Shown: positions 1 through 9,826 of the stretch, one piece after another | Layout of the letters: each line of letters opens with the position of its first letter | How positions within the stretch are numbered: position 1 is the first letter of the stretch | Origin: Roseiarcus sp963832305 | GTDB taxonomy: Bacteria > Pseudomonadota > Alphaproteobacteria > Rhizobiales > Beijerinckiaceae | Length of the DNA stretch: 64,000 bases | Assembly (NCBI GenBank): GCA_963832305.1 | Contig: CAWHTU010000009.1 | Location: 25,788 to 89,787 of the forward strand | Direction of reading: 5' to 3' | The notes under the pieces: generated by a model | The model's input: only the letters and a program-made list of their open reading frames with translations | What the model was told of the DNA's origin: nothing | Database searches by the model: none | Translations under genes and position numbers: made by a program

Positions 1-219
1 TCAGCTGATCCGTTAGGGAAACCACCAGGATTCCCCTGCGTCAGAGGTGATGCTTTTCTCGGCCCGCGCCCGAAGAATCGAGATCGTCAGCGCGCTGCGC
101 GAAGGAGCCGGCGCCCACTTTTGGTCAGCAATTGAACAAGGGGCCGGATACGGGTGATTCGGGCCGCTTTGGCGAACGAACTTGGCGCGTTCCCCGCCCC
201 GCCGCTTGGCAGGGAAGCC
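1..219. other. no supported gene at window edge
   Basis: I see no convincing coding region here. The stretch lies downstream of the minus-strand cueR gene. The frames covering it are arginine- and serine-rich readings typical of non-coding strands in GC-rich DNA. It may hold the end of a neighbouring gene beyond the window, but nothing recognisable is left. Confidence 0.4.
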
Positions 220-630
220 TCAGCGCGAGTGGCTCCAGCGTCCGCCCAGCGCCAGATCGTCGAGGATCGGGCAGTCCGGCCGATCGTCGCCGTGGCACGA
301 GGCGACGAGCTCACGAAGCGTCTTCGCCATCGCCTGCATATCGGTGACGCGAGCCTCAAGCTCGCCGATATGCGCTTCCGCGATCCGTTTGACTTCGCGG
401 CTCGGACGGGCGCGGTCGCGCCAGAGGGTGAGCAGCGCGCCGATCTCGGCAATCGAAAAGCCGAGCCGTCGCGCCCGCCGGATAAACTTGAGCTCGTGGA
501 TGTCGCGCTCGCCATAGTCGCGATAAAGGTTTCCCCCGCGCTCGGCTGGACGCAGAAGGCCGATCGCCTCGTAGTGGCGGATCATCTTGGCGGTGACGCC
601 GCTCGCCGCCGCGGCCGCGCCGATCTTCAT
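220..630 (-). CDS. cueR: Cu(I)-responsive MerR-family regulator CueR
   Basis: Copper-sensing transcriptional activator of 136 residues. The N-terminal winged helix-turn-helix starts MKIGAAAAASGVTAKMIRHY and includes the family signature RHYEAIGLL. A dimerisation helix follows (about residues 75-110). The C-terminal metal loop is CHGDDRPDC, two cysteines separated by seven residues, which is the CueR/GolS pattern for monovalent Cu, Ag or Au. The gene is divergent from the copper-ATPase gene at 740, and a MerR-type promoter with a dyad lies between them. In this family the regulator binds the dyad between overlong-spaced -35 and -10 boxes and activates the transporter when Cu(I) binds. Length is normal. 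The regulator class is firm; metal specificity is inferred from the cysteine loop and the neighbour. Confidence 0.93.
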   Translation of the reverse strand: MKIGAAAAASGVTAKMIRHYEAIGLLRPAERGGNLYRDYGERDIHELKFIRRARRLGFSIAEIGALLTLWRDRARPSREVKRIAEAHIGELEARVTDMQAMAKTLRELVASCHGDDRPDCPILDDLALGGRWSHSR

Positions 631-632
631 GT

Positions 633-665
633 CTTAAACCTGCTTGACTCTTAAACCTGCTTGAC
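633..665. repeat. 16-bp direct repeat, two copies, cueR-copA spacer
   Basis: The unit CTTAAACCTGCTTGAC occurs at 633-648 and again at 650-665, one base apart, so the period is 17 bp. The second copy runs into the -35 box of the copper-ATPase promoter (TTGACC at 661-666). The first copy therefore carries a duplicate of that -35-like TTGAC without its dyad. It may be a slippage duplication or may affect cueR transcription. Confidence 0.8.
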
Positions 666-691
666 CTTCCCACCATGGGAAGGTTTACCCT
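661..691 (+). promoter_or_regulatory. CueR-type promoter/operator of the copper ATPase
   Basis: The -35 box is TTGACC (661-666) and the -10 box TACCCT (686-691), separated by 19 bp, the overlong spacer typical of MerR-family promoters. Inside the spacer is a perfect dyad, ACCTTCC (664-670), seven bases, GGAAGGT (678-684). This matches the known CueR operator form. It sits about 50 bp before the ATPase start and next to cueR, so autogenous and copper-induced control is likely. Confidence 0.88.
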
Positions 692-702
692 GCGGCTCCA
701 TC

Positions 703-738
703 CAAGACAAGCAAAGACCGCAAGACAAGCAAAGATCG
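703..738 (+). repeat. 18-bp tandem duplication just before the copper ATPase start
   Basis: Two adjacent copies of CAAGACAAGCAAAGAYCG (703-720 and 721-738) differ at one base. They occupy the 5' leader immediately before the ATG at 740, where a ribosome-binding site is expected; no strong Shine-Dalgarno sequence is visible. The duplication probably arose by slippage and may alter translation of the ATPase. Confidence 0.75.
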
Positions 739-739
739 A

Positions 740-3103
740 ATGACTCACGATCACTCCCACGCGCACGCGCCGAAGGGCGAACCCGCCCCGCCCGGGCTTG
801 TAAAGGACCCCGTCTGCGGCATGTCGGTCGATCCGGCGACAGCGAAGCACAAGGCCGAACACCACGGCGCGACCTTTTGCTTTTGCAGTGCGCGCTGCCG
901 GGAGAAGTTCGTCGCCGAGCCCGCCCGCTATGCGGCTGCCGGAGCGGAACCGCCCGCGGAGCATGAAGCTCAGCCGAAGCCGGCGCCCTCGGGAACGATC
1001 TACACCTGCCCGATGCATCCTCAGATCCGCCAGGCCGGCCCCGGGCATTGTCCGATCTGCGGCATGGCGCTCGAGCCGGAGGTCGCGACTCTTAGCGAGG
1101 GTCCGAGCGCGGAGCTTGTCGACATGACCCGGCGCTTTTGGATCGCGCTCGCGCTCTCCATCCCCGTCGTTGTGCTCGAAATGGGCGGGCATCTCGTCGA
1201 TCTGCGTGCGCTCTTGCCGGAAGCGGCTTCCGTTTGGATTCAATTGGCGTTTGCGACGCCGGTCGTGCTGTGGGCGGGCTGGCCGTTCTTCGAACGCGGC
1301 TGGGGCTCGCTCAAGACCCGCAACCTCAACATGTTCACGCTGATCGCCATGGGCGTCGGCGTGGCCTGGGCGTACAGCGTCGTCGCCACGGTTGCGCCAG
1401 GCATATTTCCGCCGGCGTTCCGCGGCGCGGACGGCGCGGCGCCGGTCTATTTCGAAGCCGCGGCGGTCATCACCACGCTTGCCCTGTTGGGCCAGGTGCT
1501 GGAACTCCACGCGCGCGAACAGACCGGCGGCGCGATCCGCGCCCTTCTCGATCTTGCGCCCAAGACGGCGCGCCGCGTCGACCTGGACGGCGCGGACGAG
1601 GTCGTTGGGCTCGAACGGGTTGCGGTCGGCGATCGCCTTCGGGTGCGCCCCGGCGAGAAGGCGCCGGTCGATGGCGAGCTTATCGACGGGCGCGGCGTGG
1701 TTGACGAGTCCATGGTGACCGGGGAGTCGATGCCGGTCGTGAAGACCGTCGGCGACAAGCTGATCGGCGGGACGATGAACCAGAGCGGGAGCTTCGTGAT
1801 GCGGGCCGACAAAGTCGGGCGCGACACGATGCTGGCGCAGATCGTCGAAATGGTCGCTGAGGCGCAGCGCAGCCGGGCGCCGATCCAGCGGCTTACCGAT
1901 CAGGTCTCCGGCTGGTTCGTTCCGCTGGTGATCGCGGCTGCGGTCGCCGCCTTTATCGCCTGGGCGATATGGGGTCCCGATCCGCGTTACGCCTATGCGC
2001 TGGTGGCGGCGGTCTCGGTCATGATCATCGCCTGTCCGTGCGCGCTTGGGCTGGCGACGCCGATGTCGATCATGGTCGGCGTCGGGCGCGGCGCGCAGGC
2101 CGGGGTCCTGATCAAGAACGCCGAGGCGCTGGAGCGGTTTGAAAGCGTCGATACGCTTGTCGTCGACAAAACCGGCACATTGACCGAGGGCAAGCCCAAG
2201 GTTGTCGCCGTGCGCGCCTTTGGCGGCCTCGGCGAAGATGAGTTACTCAGGCTTGCCGCGAGCCTCGAACGGGCAAGCGAACATCCGCTGGCTGCGGCGG
2301 TGGTGCGTGCGGGGGCGGAACGCAATCTCGTGTTTGGCAAAGTCGACGACTTCGACTCGCCCGCGGGCAAGGGTGTCACCGGAACTATCGACGGGCGCAA
2401 AGTGGTCCTTGGCAACCAGGTCATGCTGCGAGCGGCGGGGATCGATGTCACGGACCTCGAACGGCCGGCAGACGAACTGCGCAACGACGGCGCGACGGCG
2501 ATCTTCGTCGCCATCGACGGCAAGGCTTCCGGCGTGATCGCCATCGCCGATCCGATCAAGCCGACGACCGCTGGCGCGGTCCGCGCCCTCACCGAAGCGG
2601 GCGTCGGCGTGGTGATGCTCACCGGCGACAATCGCACGACTGCGGAAGCCGTGGCTCGGAAGCTCGGCATTGCCGAGATCGAGGCTGAAGTGCTGCCGCA
2701 GGACAAGGGCAAAGTGGTTGAGCGGCTGCGCAAGCAGGGGCGGATCGTCGCAATGGCGGGAGACGGGGTGAACGACGCGCCGGCGCTCGCGGCGGCCAAT
2801 GTCGGGGTCGCGATGGGGACCGGCACGGATGTCGCGATCGAAAGCGCGGGGGTCACGCTCCTGCGCGGCGACCTTCAGGGCCTGGTCGTCGCCCGCCGGC
2901 TGTCGCAGGCGACGATGCGCAACATCCGGCAGAACCTGTTTTTCGCGTTCATCTACAACGCCGCCGGCGTGCCGATTGCGGCGGGCATTCTCTATCCGGC
3001 CTTCGGTCTCCTGTTGTCTCCCACGGTGGCGGCCGCGGCGATGGCGCTGTCCTCGGTCAGCGTGATCGCCAACGCGCTGAGGCTCAGGCGCCTCGCGCTC
3101 TGA
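740..3103 (+). CDS. copA: copper-translocating P1B-type ATPase with YHS and heavy-metal-binding N-terminus
   Basis: Inner-membrane Cu(I) efflux ATPase of 787 residues. The N-terminus is His-rich (MTHDHSHAHA). A YHS domain follows at about 22-67 (DPVCGMSVD, FCFCSARCREKF), then a short heavy-metal-binding domain at about 88-113 (YTCPMHPQI...CPICGMALEP). These replace the usual ferredoxin-like CxxC domains. The core has the TGES actuator motif, the transmembrane CPC triad (C432-P-C434), the phosphorylation motif DKTGTLTEG (Asp476), the SEHPLA P1B motif and the hinge GDGVNDAPAL (about 674). The start at 740 keeps the His-rich tail. It is transcribed divergently from cueR from a CueR-type promoter, supporting copper export rather than uptake. 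The CPC motif fits Cu(I)/Ag(I); silver transport cannot be excluded. Confidence 0.93.
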   Translation: MTHDHSHAHAPKGEPAPPGLVKDPVCGMSVDPATAKHKAEHHGATFCFCSARCREKFVAEPARYAAAGAEPPAEHEAQPKPAPSGTIYTCPMHPQIRQAGPGHCPICGMALEPEVATLSEGPSAELVDMTRRFWIALALSIPVVVLEMGGHLVDLRALLPEAASVWIQLAFATPVVLWAGWPFFERGWGSLKTRNLNMFTLIAMGVGVAWAYSVVATVAPGIFPPAFRGADGAAPVYFEAAAVITTLALLGQVLELHAREQTGGAIRALLDLAPKTARRVDLDGADEVVGLERVAVGDRLRVRPGEKAPVDGELIDGRGVVDESMVTGESMPVVKTVGDKLIGGTMNQSGSFVMRADKVGRDTMLAQIVEMVAEAQRSRAPIQRLTDQVSGWFVPLVIAAAVAAFIAWAIWGPDPRYAYALVAAVSVMIIACPCALGLATPMSIMVGVGRGAQAGVLIKNAEALERFESVDTLVVDKTGTLTEGKPKVVAVRAFGGLGEDELLRLAASLERASEHPLAAAVVRAGAERNLVFGKVDDFDSPAGKGVTGTIDGRKVVLGNQVMLRAAGIDVTDLERPADELRNDGATAIFVAIDGKASGVIAIADPIKPTTAGAVRALTEAGVGVVMLTGDNRTTAEAVARKLGIAEIEAEVLPQDKGKVVERLRKQGRIVAMAGDGVNDAPALAAANVGVAMGTGTDVAIESAGVTLLRGDLQGLVVARRLSQATMRNIRQNLFFAFIYNAAGVPIAAGILYPAFGLLLSPTVAAAAMALSSVSVIANALRLRRLAL

Positions 3104-3127
3104 GCAGCCGGCGCTGGCCGGCTCAGC
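3101..3127. terminator. hairpin between convergent copper ATPase and mscL genes
   Basis: AGCCGGC (3106-3112) pairs perfectly with GCCGGCT (3117-3123) around the loop GCTG. It lies exactly where the two convergent reading frames end, overlapping the mscL stop. There is no U-tract on either side, so a bidirectional terminator is an inference from position and stem strength. Confidence 0.4.
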
Positions 3128-3536
3128 GCTTCGCGAGCTCGTCGCGGATTTGCGTCAGGAGCACGACTTCCTGGGTCGGCGGCGCGGGCGGCGGAGGCTC
3201 CTTGGCCGCCTGCCGGGTCAGCATGTTGATCCCCTTGATCGCGATGAATAGCGCAATGGCGACGATGGCGAAGTTGATGACGACGGTGATGAAGTCGCCG
3301 TAGGCGAGCACGCCCCCCTGTTTCCGGGCGTCCTCCAGGTTGGTCGCGTTGACGGCGCTCGACAGCGGAATATAGTAGTTGGAGAAGTCCGCATGTCCGG
3401 CGATGCCGATGATCGGCATGATGATGTCCCTGACCAGTGCGTCGACGATCTTGCCGAAAGCCGCGCCGATGATCACGCCGATGGCGAGGCTGAGCGCATT
3501 CCCTTTGAGGGCGAATTCCTTGAACTCATTCCACAT
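3123..3536 (-). CDS. mscL: large-conductance mechanosensitive channel MscL
   Basis: Homo-oligomeric stretch-activated channel of the inner membrane that releases solutes on hypo-osmotic shock; 137 residues, the normal family length. The N-terminus MWNEFKEFALKGNALSLAIG is followed by TM1 with the gate glycines (GVIIGAAFGKIVDALVRDIIMP). A periplasmic loop and a second hydrophobic segment (FITVVINFAIVAIALFIAIKG) come next, then the charged cytoplasmic helix ending LLTQIRDELAKR. This is canonical MscL topology. It is convergent with the copper ATPase and has no evident operon partner. Confidence 0.95.
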   Translation of the reverse strand: MWNEFKEFALKGNALSLAIGVIIGAAFGKIVDALVRDIIMPIIGIAGHADFSNYYIPLSSAVNATNLEDARKQGGVLAYGDFITVVINFAIVAIALFIAIKGINMLTRQAAKEPPPPAPPTQEVVLLTQIRDELAKR

Positions 3537-3651
3537 GGCTATCGTCCTCGGGGGCGTGAGCCGTCGATTCGGCCCCGCAGAAAGCTAGCCGAGCCCTCCG
3601 CCAAGATAAAGCCTAAGTATGGCCGACAGCCGCGCTGCCGGTTGGCCCGCC

Positions 3652-4545
3652 TTAAGGCTCCTTAGCGCCCTTCTTCACTTTCGTTTTGCCGGGCTTTTCG
3701 CTCGCGGCCTTGCCGGCGGCCGCGGCGCTGAATTCGCTCAATCGGGTCTCGAGGAGCGCGGTCCGCGCTTCGGTGACGCGCAAGGCGCAATAGCCGTGGA
3801 TGCTCTCCTTTACGTAATCCCGGCAGATGTCGTCGCGCTCTCCGGCGAAGCCGTTCTGATCGCGGATCAGGTCCGCCGCCTCCGGGCTGTTCGCAGCGCG
3901 GTCCTGGATCGCGCGCACCGCCTTGGCCATTGCCTTGTCGGCCTCGGCGCGTTCTTTACCGAACTTGGCGGCGTCGCCGACCAGCGAGGCGCCATCGGGG
4001 CCCCAAAGCCCGCCGGGACCGGTCTGGCAATCGGCGGCCTTGAAGACGCATGCGGTGATCTGGGACGGCGCGAGCGCCGCGCCGTCGAGCACGTCGAACG
4101 AGAACGGGCAGGCCGGGACGGCGGCCTCGAATTGCTCCAACCCGTCGGGGCGGCCGACGCTGGTCGCCCGGATCGGGTTCTCGCCGACGATATCGACCAC
4201 GCAGTGCTGGGAGGAATCCGAAACGCTCTCGCCGGCAAGCTGCAGCTTGTCGATCGTCGCCGCCTTGTCGTCGCCGGAAATCTGCAGAAGGCCCGACTTG
4301 CCGTTGAGCATGAGCGGGCGCCCGGCAAGGCCGGCGACGCCGGGGACAGCGCCGGGCTTGACGCTCTTGGCGCCCGCTGCCGCGGCTTTCCCTCCGCCCG
4401 CGCTTCGGGCCTTGGCGGGCGCGGCGACCGCCCCTTGCGGCTCGGCCGGACCTGCGCCGGGAAGCATCAGTTGCGCCGGGGCCTCGCTCGTTGCGAGAGC
4501 CGCGGCGACGAGGCTGCAAAACAGGGGGCAAAACCGTCGAGTCAT
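3652..4545 (-). CDS. exported protein of unknown function with LprI-like C-terminal segment
   Basis: A 297-residue protein with an N-terminal signal-like segment (RRFCPLFCSLVAAALATSEAPA), so probably periplasmic. A low-complexity Ala/Gly/Lys-rich linker follows (about 30-70), then a globular region with several cysteines (HCVVDIVGENPIRA, ACPFSF, ACVFKAADC). The C-terminal part, about residues 215-265, has paired cysteines and aromatic/basic helices (DDICRDYVKESIHGYCALRVTEARTALL cut short here). This recalls LprI/DUF1311-type lysozyme-inhibitor domains; that resemblance is by eye only. The tail is Lys-rich. It is divergent from dnaK and shares the dnaK upstream region. No function is assigned. 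Confidence 0.7.
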   Translation of the reverse strand: MTRRFCPLFCSLVAAALATSEAPAQLMLPGAGPAEPQGAVAAPAKARSAGGGKAAAAGAKSVKPGAVPGVAGLAGRPLMLNGKSGLLQISGDDKAATIDKLQLAGESVSDSSQHCVVDIVGENPIRATSVGRPDGLEQFEAAVPACPFSFDVLDGAALAPSQITACVFKAADCQTGPGGLWGPDGASLVGDAAKFGKERAEADKAMAKAVRAIQDRAANSPEAADLIRDQNGFAGERDDICRDYVKESIHGYCALRVTEARTALLETRLSEFSAAAAGKAASEKPGKTKVKKGAKEP

Positions 4546-4639
4546 CGGCCAAGTCTAGGAGCGTTCGGGAGAAAGGGGAAGACGCCGGACGTCCCCGCGA
4601 CGATGAGCCCAATGCTTGAAAAATCCGCGGCTTCCGCGC

Positions 4640-4671
4640 CTTGCGCCGCCAAATCGCCCCCCCTATATACG
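4640..4671 (+). promoter_or_regulatory. RpoH (sigma-32) heat-shock promoter for dnaK
   Basis: CTTG at 4640-4643 and CCTATATACG at 4662-4671 are separated by 18 bp. This fits the alphaproteobacterial RpoH consensus (CTTG, 17-18 bp, CYTATNTNNG) at every fixed position. The start of transcription would fall about 170 bp before the dnaK ATG. The rest of the 300-bp gap holds no gene. Location in front of dnaK makes heat-shock control very likely. Confidence 0.8.
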
Positions 4672-4846
4672 CCGGGACTGGCGGGTTCGGGCGCAAATTC
4701 GCGCCGAACCAGCGGAAATCTGGCGATGAGAAACGGGGATCGGAAGAGCGAGGCCGACGGCTTGAACGGCGCGGCGGAATGCTTCCTTAAGAGCTCGGCC
4801 GCTTTGGGGCCCGGCGGTCCCGCGAAGGAATAGGGGAAAGAAAGAT

Positions 4847-6772
<1,926 letters not shown>

Positions 6773-6781
6773 ACGATTGAA

Positions 6782-6805
6782 GCCGGCCGCATCCAAGCGG
6801 CCGGC
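6782..6805 (+). terminator. hairpin after dnaK
   Basis: GCCGGCCGC (6782-6790) and GCGGCCGGC (6797-6805) form a perfect 9-bp stem with a 6-nt loop, starting about 10 bp after the dnaK stop. A weak T-run (GGGTTTTGG) follows. It may attenuate read-through into dnaJ, giving more DnaK than DnaJ, or protect the 3' end of the dnaK message. Confidence 0.5.
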
Positions 6806-6959
6806 CCTGGGTTTTGGGGACGCCGGAATGGCGGATGGGGACTTGGCTGTCGGCAGCGCGCGTCGCGCGCCGTGAAGTCGAGGATGGAACCGGCCCGTGC
6901 GCGAGGCGGCGCAGGAGAAGCAGGTCTGAGGCATGCATAGGCTGCGGACGCGCTGAAAA

Positions 6960-8075
6960 ATGGCCAAGCGCGATTTCTACGAAACCCTGGGCGTTTCCAA
7001 GACGGCGAGCGACGCTGAACTCAAGTCTGCCTTCCGCAAGGCGGCGATGCAGTGTCATCCCGACCGGCATCCCGGCGACCATCAGGCCGAGTCGCGGTTC
7101 AAGGAGCTGAACGAAGCCTACCAGCATCTGTCGGACGCGCAGAAGCGCGCGGCTTACGATCGCTACGGTCACGCCGCGTTCGATCAGAGCGGCATGAACG
7201 ACGGTTTCGCCGCATCGATGTCCGACATCTTCGACGACCTGTTCGGCGACATGATGGGCGGCCGGCGCGGCCGTCAGTCCTCGGGCCGGGAGCGGGGCGC
7301 CGACCTGCGCTACAACCTCGAGATCACGCTCGAGGAAGCATTTGGCGGCAAGACCGCCAACGTCCGCATGCCGACGTCGGTCGCCTGCGAAGCTTGCGCC
7401 GGCTCCGGCGCCCGCGCGGGCTCGAAGCCAATAACCTGCAAGACCTGCGGCGGCCATGGGCGGGTGCGAGCGCAACAGGGCTTCTTCGCCATCGAGCGCA
7501 CCTGCCCCTCATGTCATGGCCGCGGGCAGACGATCGAGAACCCGTGCGACAAATGCGCCGGCGCCGGCCGGGTGACCCGGGAGCGAACGCTGTCGGTCAA
7601 CGTTCCCGCCGGCGTCGAGGACGGCACCCGCATCCGTCTCACGGGCGAGGGCGAGGCGGGCATGCGGGGCGGCCCGGCGGGCGACCTGTACATTTTCCTC
7701 ACCGTCAAGCCGCACGCGATCTTCCAGCGCGACGGCGCGGATCTCTATTGCCGGGTCCCGATCTCGATGGTGCAAGCGGCGCTTGGCGGCGAATTCACCG
7801 TCCGCACGCTCGACGGGACCGAGTCGAGGGTCAGCGTTCCCGAAGGCGCGCAATCCGGGCGCCAACTGAGGCTGCGCGGCAAGGGGATGCCCGTCTTGCG
7901 CTCACGCGACTCGGGCGACCTCTTCGTTCAGCTCAACGTCGAGACCCCGCAAAGCCTGACCCGGCGCCAGCGTGAGCTCCTGAGCGAGTTCGCCGCCGAG
8001 TCGTCGAACAAGACCCACCCCGAAAGCGCGGGCTTCTTCGCCAAGATGAAGGAGTTCTTCGAGGGCCGCAGTTAG
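6960..8075 (+). CDS. dnaJ: co-chaperone DnaJ (Hsp40)
   Basis: Type I Hsp40 of 371 residues that delivers substrates to DnaK and stimulates its ATPase. The J domain (about 1-70) has the HPD motif within CHPDRHPGD. A short Gly/Phe linker follows. The zinc domain has all four CxxCxGxG repeats: CEACAGSG, CKTCGGHG, CPSCHGRG and CDKCAGAG. The C-terminal peptide-binding domains follow (SVNVPAGVEDGTRIRL, then GGEFTVRTLDG). Length is normal. The start at 6960 has no strong Shine-Dalgarno sequence, consistent with modest expression after dnaK. The 187-bp dnaK-dnaJ gap holds a hairpin and no gene. Confidence 0.97.
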   Translation: MAKRDFYETLGVSKTASDAELKSAFRKAAMQCHPDRHPGDHQAESRFKELNEAYQHLSDAQKRAAYDRYGHAAFDQSGMNDGFAASMSDIFDDLFGDMMGGRRGRQSSGRERGADLRYNLEITLEEAFGGKTANVRMPTSVACEACAGSGARAGSKPITCKTCGGHGRVRAQQGFFAIERTCPSCHGRGQTIENPCDKCAGAGRVTRERTLSVNVPAGVEDGTRIRLTGEGEAGMRGGPAGDLYIFLTVKPHAIFQRDGADLYCRVPISMVQAALGGEFTVRTLDGTESRVSVPEGAQSGRQLRLRGKGMPVLRSRDSGDLFVQLNVETPQSLTRRQRELLSEFAAESSNKTHPESAGFFAKMKEFFEGRS

Positions 8076-8158
8076 ACGCCTTTGCCAGCCGCCATTGGCT
8101 CCCGTATAAACGCCGCGCGGTCTTTAGGCTCGCCGCCGCACATCCGCCGGAAGCCGGA

Positions 8159-8779
8159 ATGCAGGGTCAAGCGTTTGGCAAGACGCATCGGCGGGGGCTC
8201 GCCGACAGCGCCCGTTTTCTCAAGTCGCTGATCGCCGCGCCGAGGCTCACCGGCGCGGTCGCCCCGTCAGGACGCGCGCTTGCGCGGGCGATGGCGGCGG
8301 CGGCCGGTCCGCCGCCGCATGGGCTCATCGTCGAGCTTGGGCCGGGCACCGGTCCTGTGACCCGGTCCCTGATCGAGACCGGCGTTCAGCCCGAGCGGCT
8401 CGCGCTGGTCGAATACGATCCCGGCTTTTGCCGGCTCTTGAGGCAACGCTTCGCAATGGTCAAGGTCATTCAGGGCGACGCCTACGACCTTCCCCGGACG
8501 CTCGCAGAATTTGCGGGCCAGCCGATCGGGGCCGTCGTCTCCAGCCTGCCCCTGCTCAATCAGCCGCCCGAGCGGCGCGCAAAGCTTGTCAGCGACGCCT
8601 TCGCGCTCATGGGGCCAGCGGGCCGGTTCGTCCAGTTCACTTACGGTTTCGGGTCGCCGGTTCCACGCGAGGCCGGCGCGAATCGCTATGCCGCGGTTCG
8701 CTCGCGTCCGATCCTCTTCAACCTGCCGCCTGCCCGGGTGTGGACTTATCGGCTCGAGAGCCATGCTGGGCGTCCGTGA
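8159..8779 (+). CDS. PmtA-type phospholipid N-methyltransferase
   Basis: SAM-dependent class I methyltransferase of 206 residues. Motif I is VELGPGTGPVTRSLIETG; the acidic ribose-binding position follows in ALVEYDPGFCRLL. The segment VVSSLPLLNQPPERRAKLV matches the conserved SGLPLLN stretch of bacterial phospholipid N-methyltransferases, and the C-terminal FTYGFGSPVPRE fits the same family. Such enzymes methylate phosphatidylethanolamine toward phosphatidylcholine at the membrane face; related sequences are also annotated as rRNA adenine dimethylase-like. The reading frame overlaps the pyrF start by 17 bp, so the two are probably co-translated. The exact substrate is inferred. Confidence 0.75.
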   Translation: MQGQAFGKTHRRGLADSARFLKSLIAAPRLTGAVAPSGRALARAMAAAAGPPPHGLIVELGPGTGPVTRSLIETGVQPERLALVEYDPGFCRLLRQRFAMVKVIQGDAYDLPRTLAEFAGQPIGAVVSSLPLLNQPPERRAKLVSDAFALMGPAGRFVQFTYGFGSPVPREAGANRYAAVRSRPILFNLPPARVWTYRLESHAGRP

Positions 8780-9485
8780 ATTGAGCGATCTGAGCCCACG
8801 CGAGCGGCTGATCATCGCGCTCGATACGCCCGATGTGGCCGAGGCGCGGGGTCTCGTCGAGCGGATCGGCGACCGCGCGAGCTTCTATAAGATCGGCATG
8901 GAACTGGCCTACGCCGGCGGCCTCAAGCTCGCGCCGGAACTGGCTTCGGCGGGAAAACAGGTCTTTCTCGATCTCAAGCTGCACGACATTCCCAACACCG
9001 TCGAGCGGGCGACGGCCCTGGCGGCGAAACTCGGCGCGACGTTTCTGACCGTCCATGCCTATCCGCAAACGATGCGCGCCGCCGTCGCCGGAGCGAAAGG
9101 CACGGGGATGCGCATCCTCGCCGTCACTGTCCTGACCTCGTACGACGACGCCGATCTCATCGACGCCTGCTACCGGTTCGGGGTAGTCGAAACTGTTCGG
9201 CGCCGCGCCGAGCAGGCGCTCGCGCTTGGGGTCGGCGGGCTGGTGGCCAGCGCCGCCGAGGCGGCGATGGCGCGCCAAACCGTCGGCCGGACCATGGTTC
9301 TCGTCACGCCCGGCATTCGGCCGGCGGGCGCGGCGGCCGGCGACCAGAAGCGCGTCGCGACCCCCGCGGAGGCGATCCTGAGCGGCGCTGACTACCTCGT
9401 CGTCGGCCGCCCGGTGACAGAGGCGCAGGATCCGGGCGCGGCCGCCGAGGCGGTGGCCGCCGAAATTGCGAGGGCCCTCGCTTGA
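8763..9485 (+). CDS. pyrF: orotidine 5'-phosphate decarboxylase
   Basis: Converts OMP to UMP, the last step of de novo pyrimidine synthesis, in the cytoplasm. The chosen ATG at 8763 gives 240 residues, the normal length; an upstream extension of the frame overlaps the preceding gene and has no family similarity. Visible family motifs are IIALDTPDVAEA, FYKIGMELAYAGG and the catalytic signature VFLDLKLHDIPNTV with the Lys-Asp charged network. LVTPGIRPAG and YLVVGRPVT form the phosphate-binding end. A TTG at 8781 is an alternative start. It overlaps the methyltransferase upstream and is followed by two DUF1330 genes on the same strand. Confidence 0.95.
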   Translation: MLGVRELSDLSPRERLIIALDTPDVAEARGLVERIGDRASFYKIGMELAYAGGLKLAPELASAGKQVFLDLKLHDIPNTVERATALAAKLGATFLTVHAYPQTMRAAVAGAKGTGMRILAVTVLTSYDDADLIDACYRFGVVETVRRRAEQALALGVGGLVASAAEAAMARQTVGRTMVLVTPGIRPAGAAAGDQKRVATPAEAILSGADYLVVGRPVTEAQDPGAAAEAVAAEIARALA

Positions 9486-9535
9486 TCGGCCGCGAAGCCG
9501 CGGTAGGGTCGTAACATTGCCTCAAAGGAGCCGTC

Positions 9536-9823
9536 ATGCCCAAGGGTTACGTCATTTCGCGCGTCGATGTCACCAATCCCGACGCCTATGCGCGCTACGC
9601 CGCCGCCGCGACCAAGGCGATCGCTGATCATGGCGGAAAGCCGCTCGCGCGCGGCGGGCGATGGGAGGCGCTCGAGGGCAAGGCGCGGGCGCGCAATGTC
9701 GTGCTCGAATTCGAGAGCTACGACGCGGCCCGCCGCTACTTCCATTCGGAGCAATACCAGGCGGCGCGCGGGCTGCGTGAGGGCGCCGCCGAGATCGAAA
9801 TGGTTCTGGTCGAGGGAGTCTGA
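9536..9823 (+). CDS. DUF1330 family protein, copy 1
   Basis: A 95-residue protein of the DUF1330 dimeric alpha+beta barrel family; these are small and mostly uncharacterised. It starts MPKGYVISRVDVTNPDAYARY and includes the family's central stretch ARNVVLEFESYDAARRYFHSEQY. The start is preceded by CAAAGGAGCC, a good Shine-Dalgarno sequence. It is 3 bp from its paralogue, which shares the opening MPKGY and the ARNVV-EF-Y-A core, so the pair arose by tandem duplication. No function can be read from the sequence. Confidence 0.88.
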   Translation: MPKGYVISRVDVTNPDAYARYAAAATKAIADHGGKPLARGGRWEALEGKARARNVVLEFESYDAARRYFHSEQYQAARGLREGAAEIEMVLVEGV

Positions 9824-9826
9824 ACG

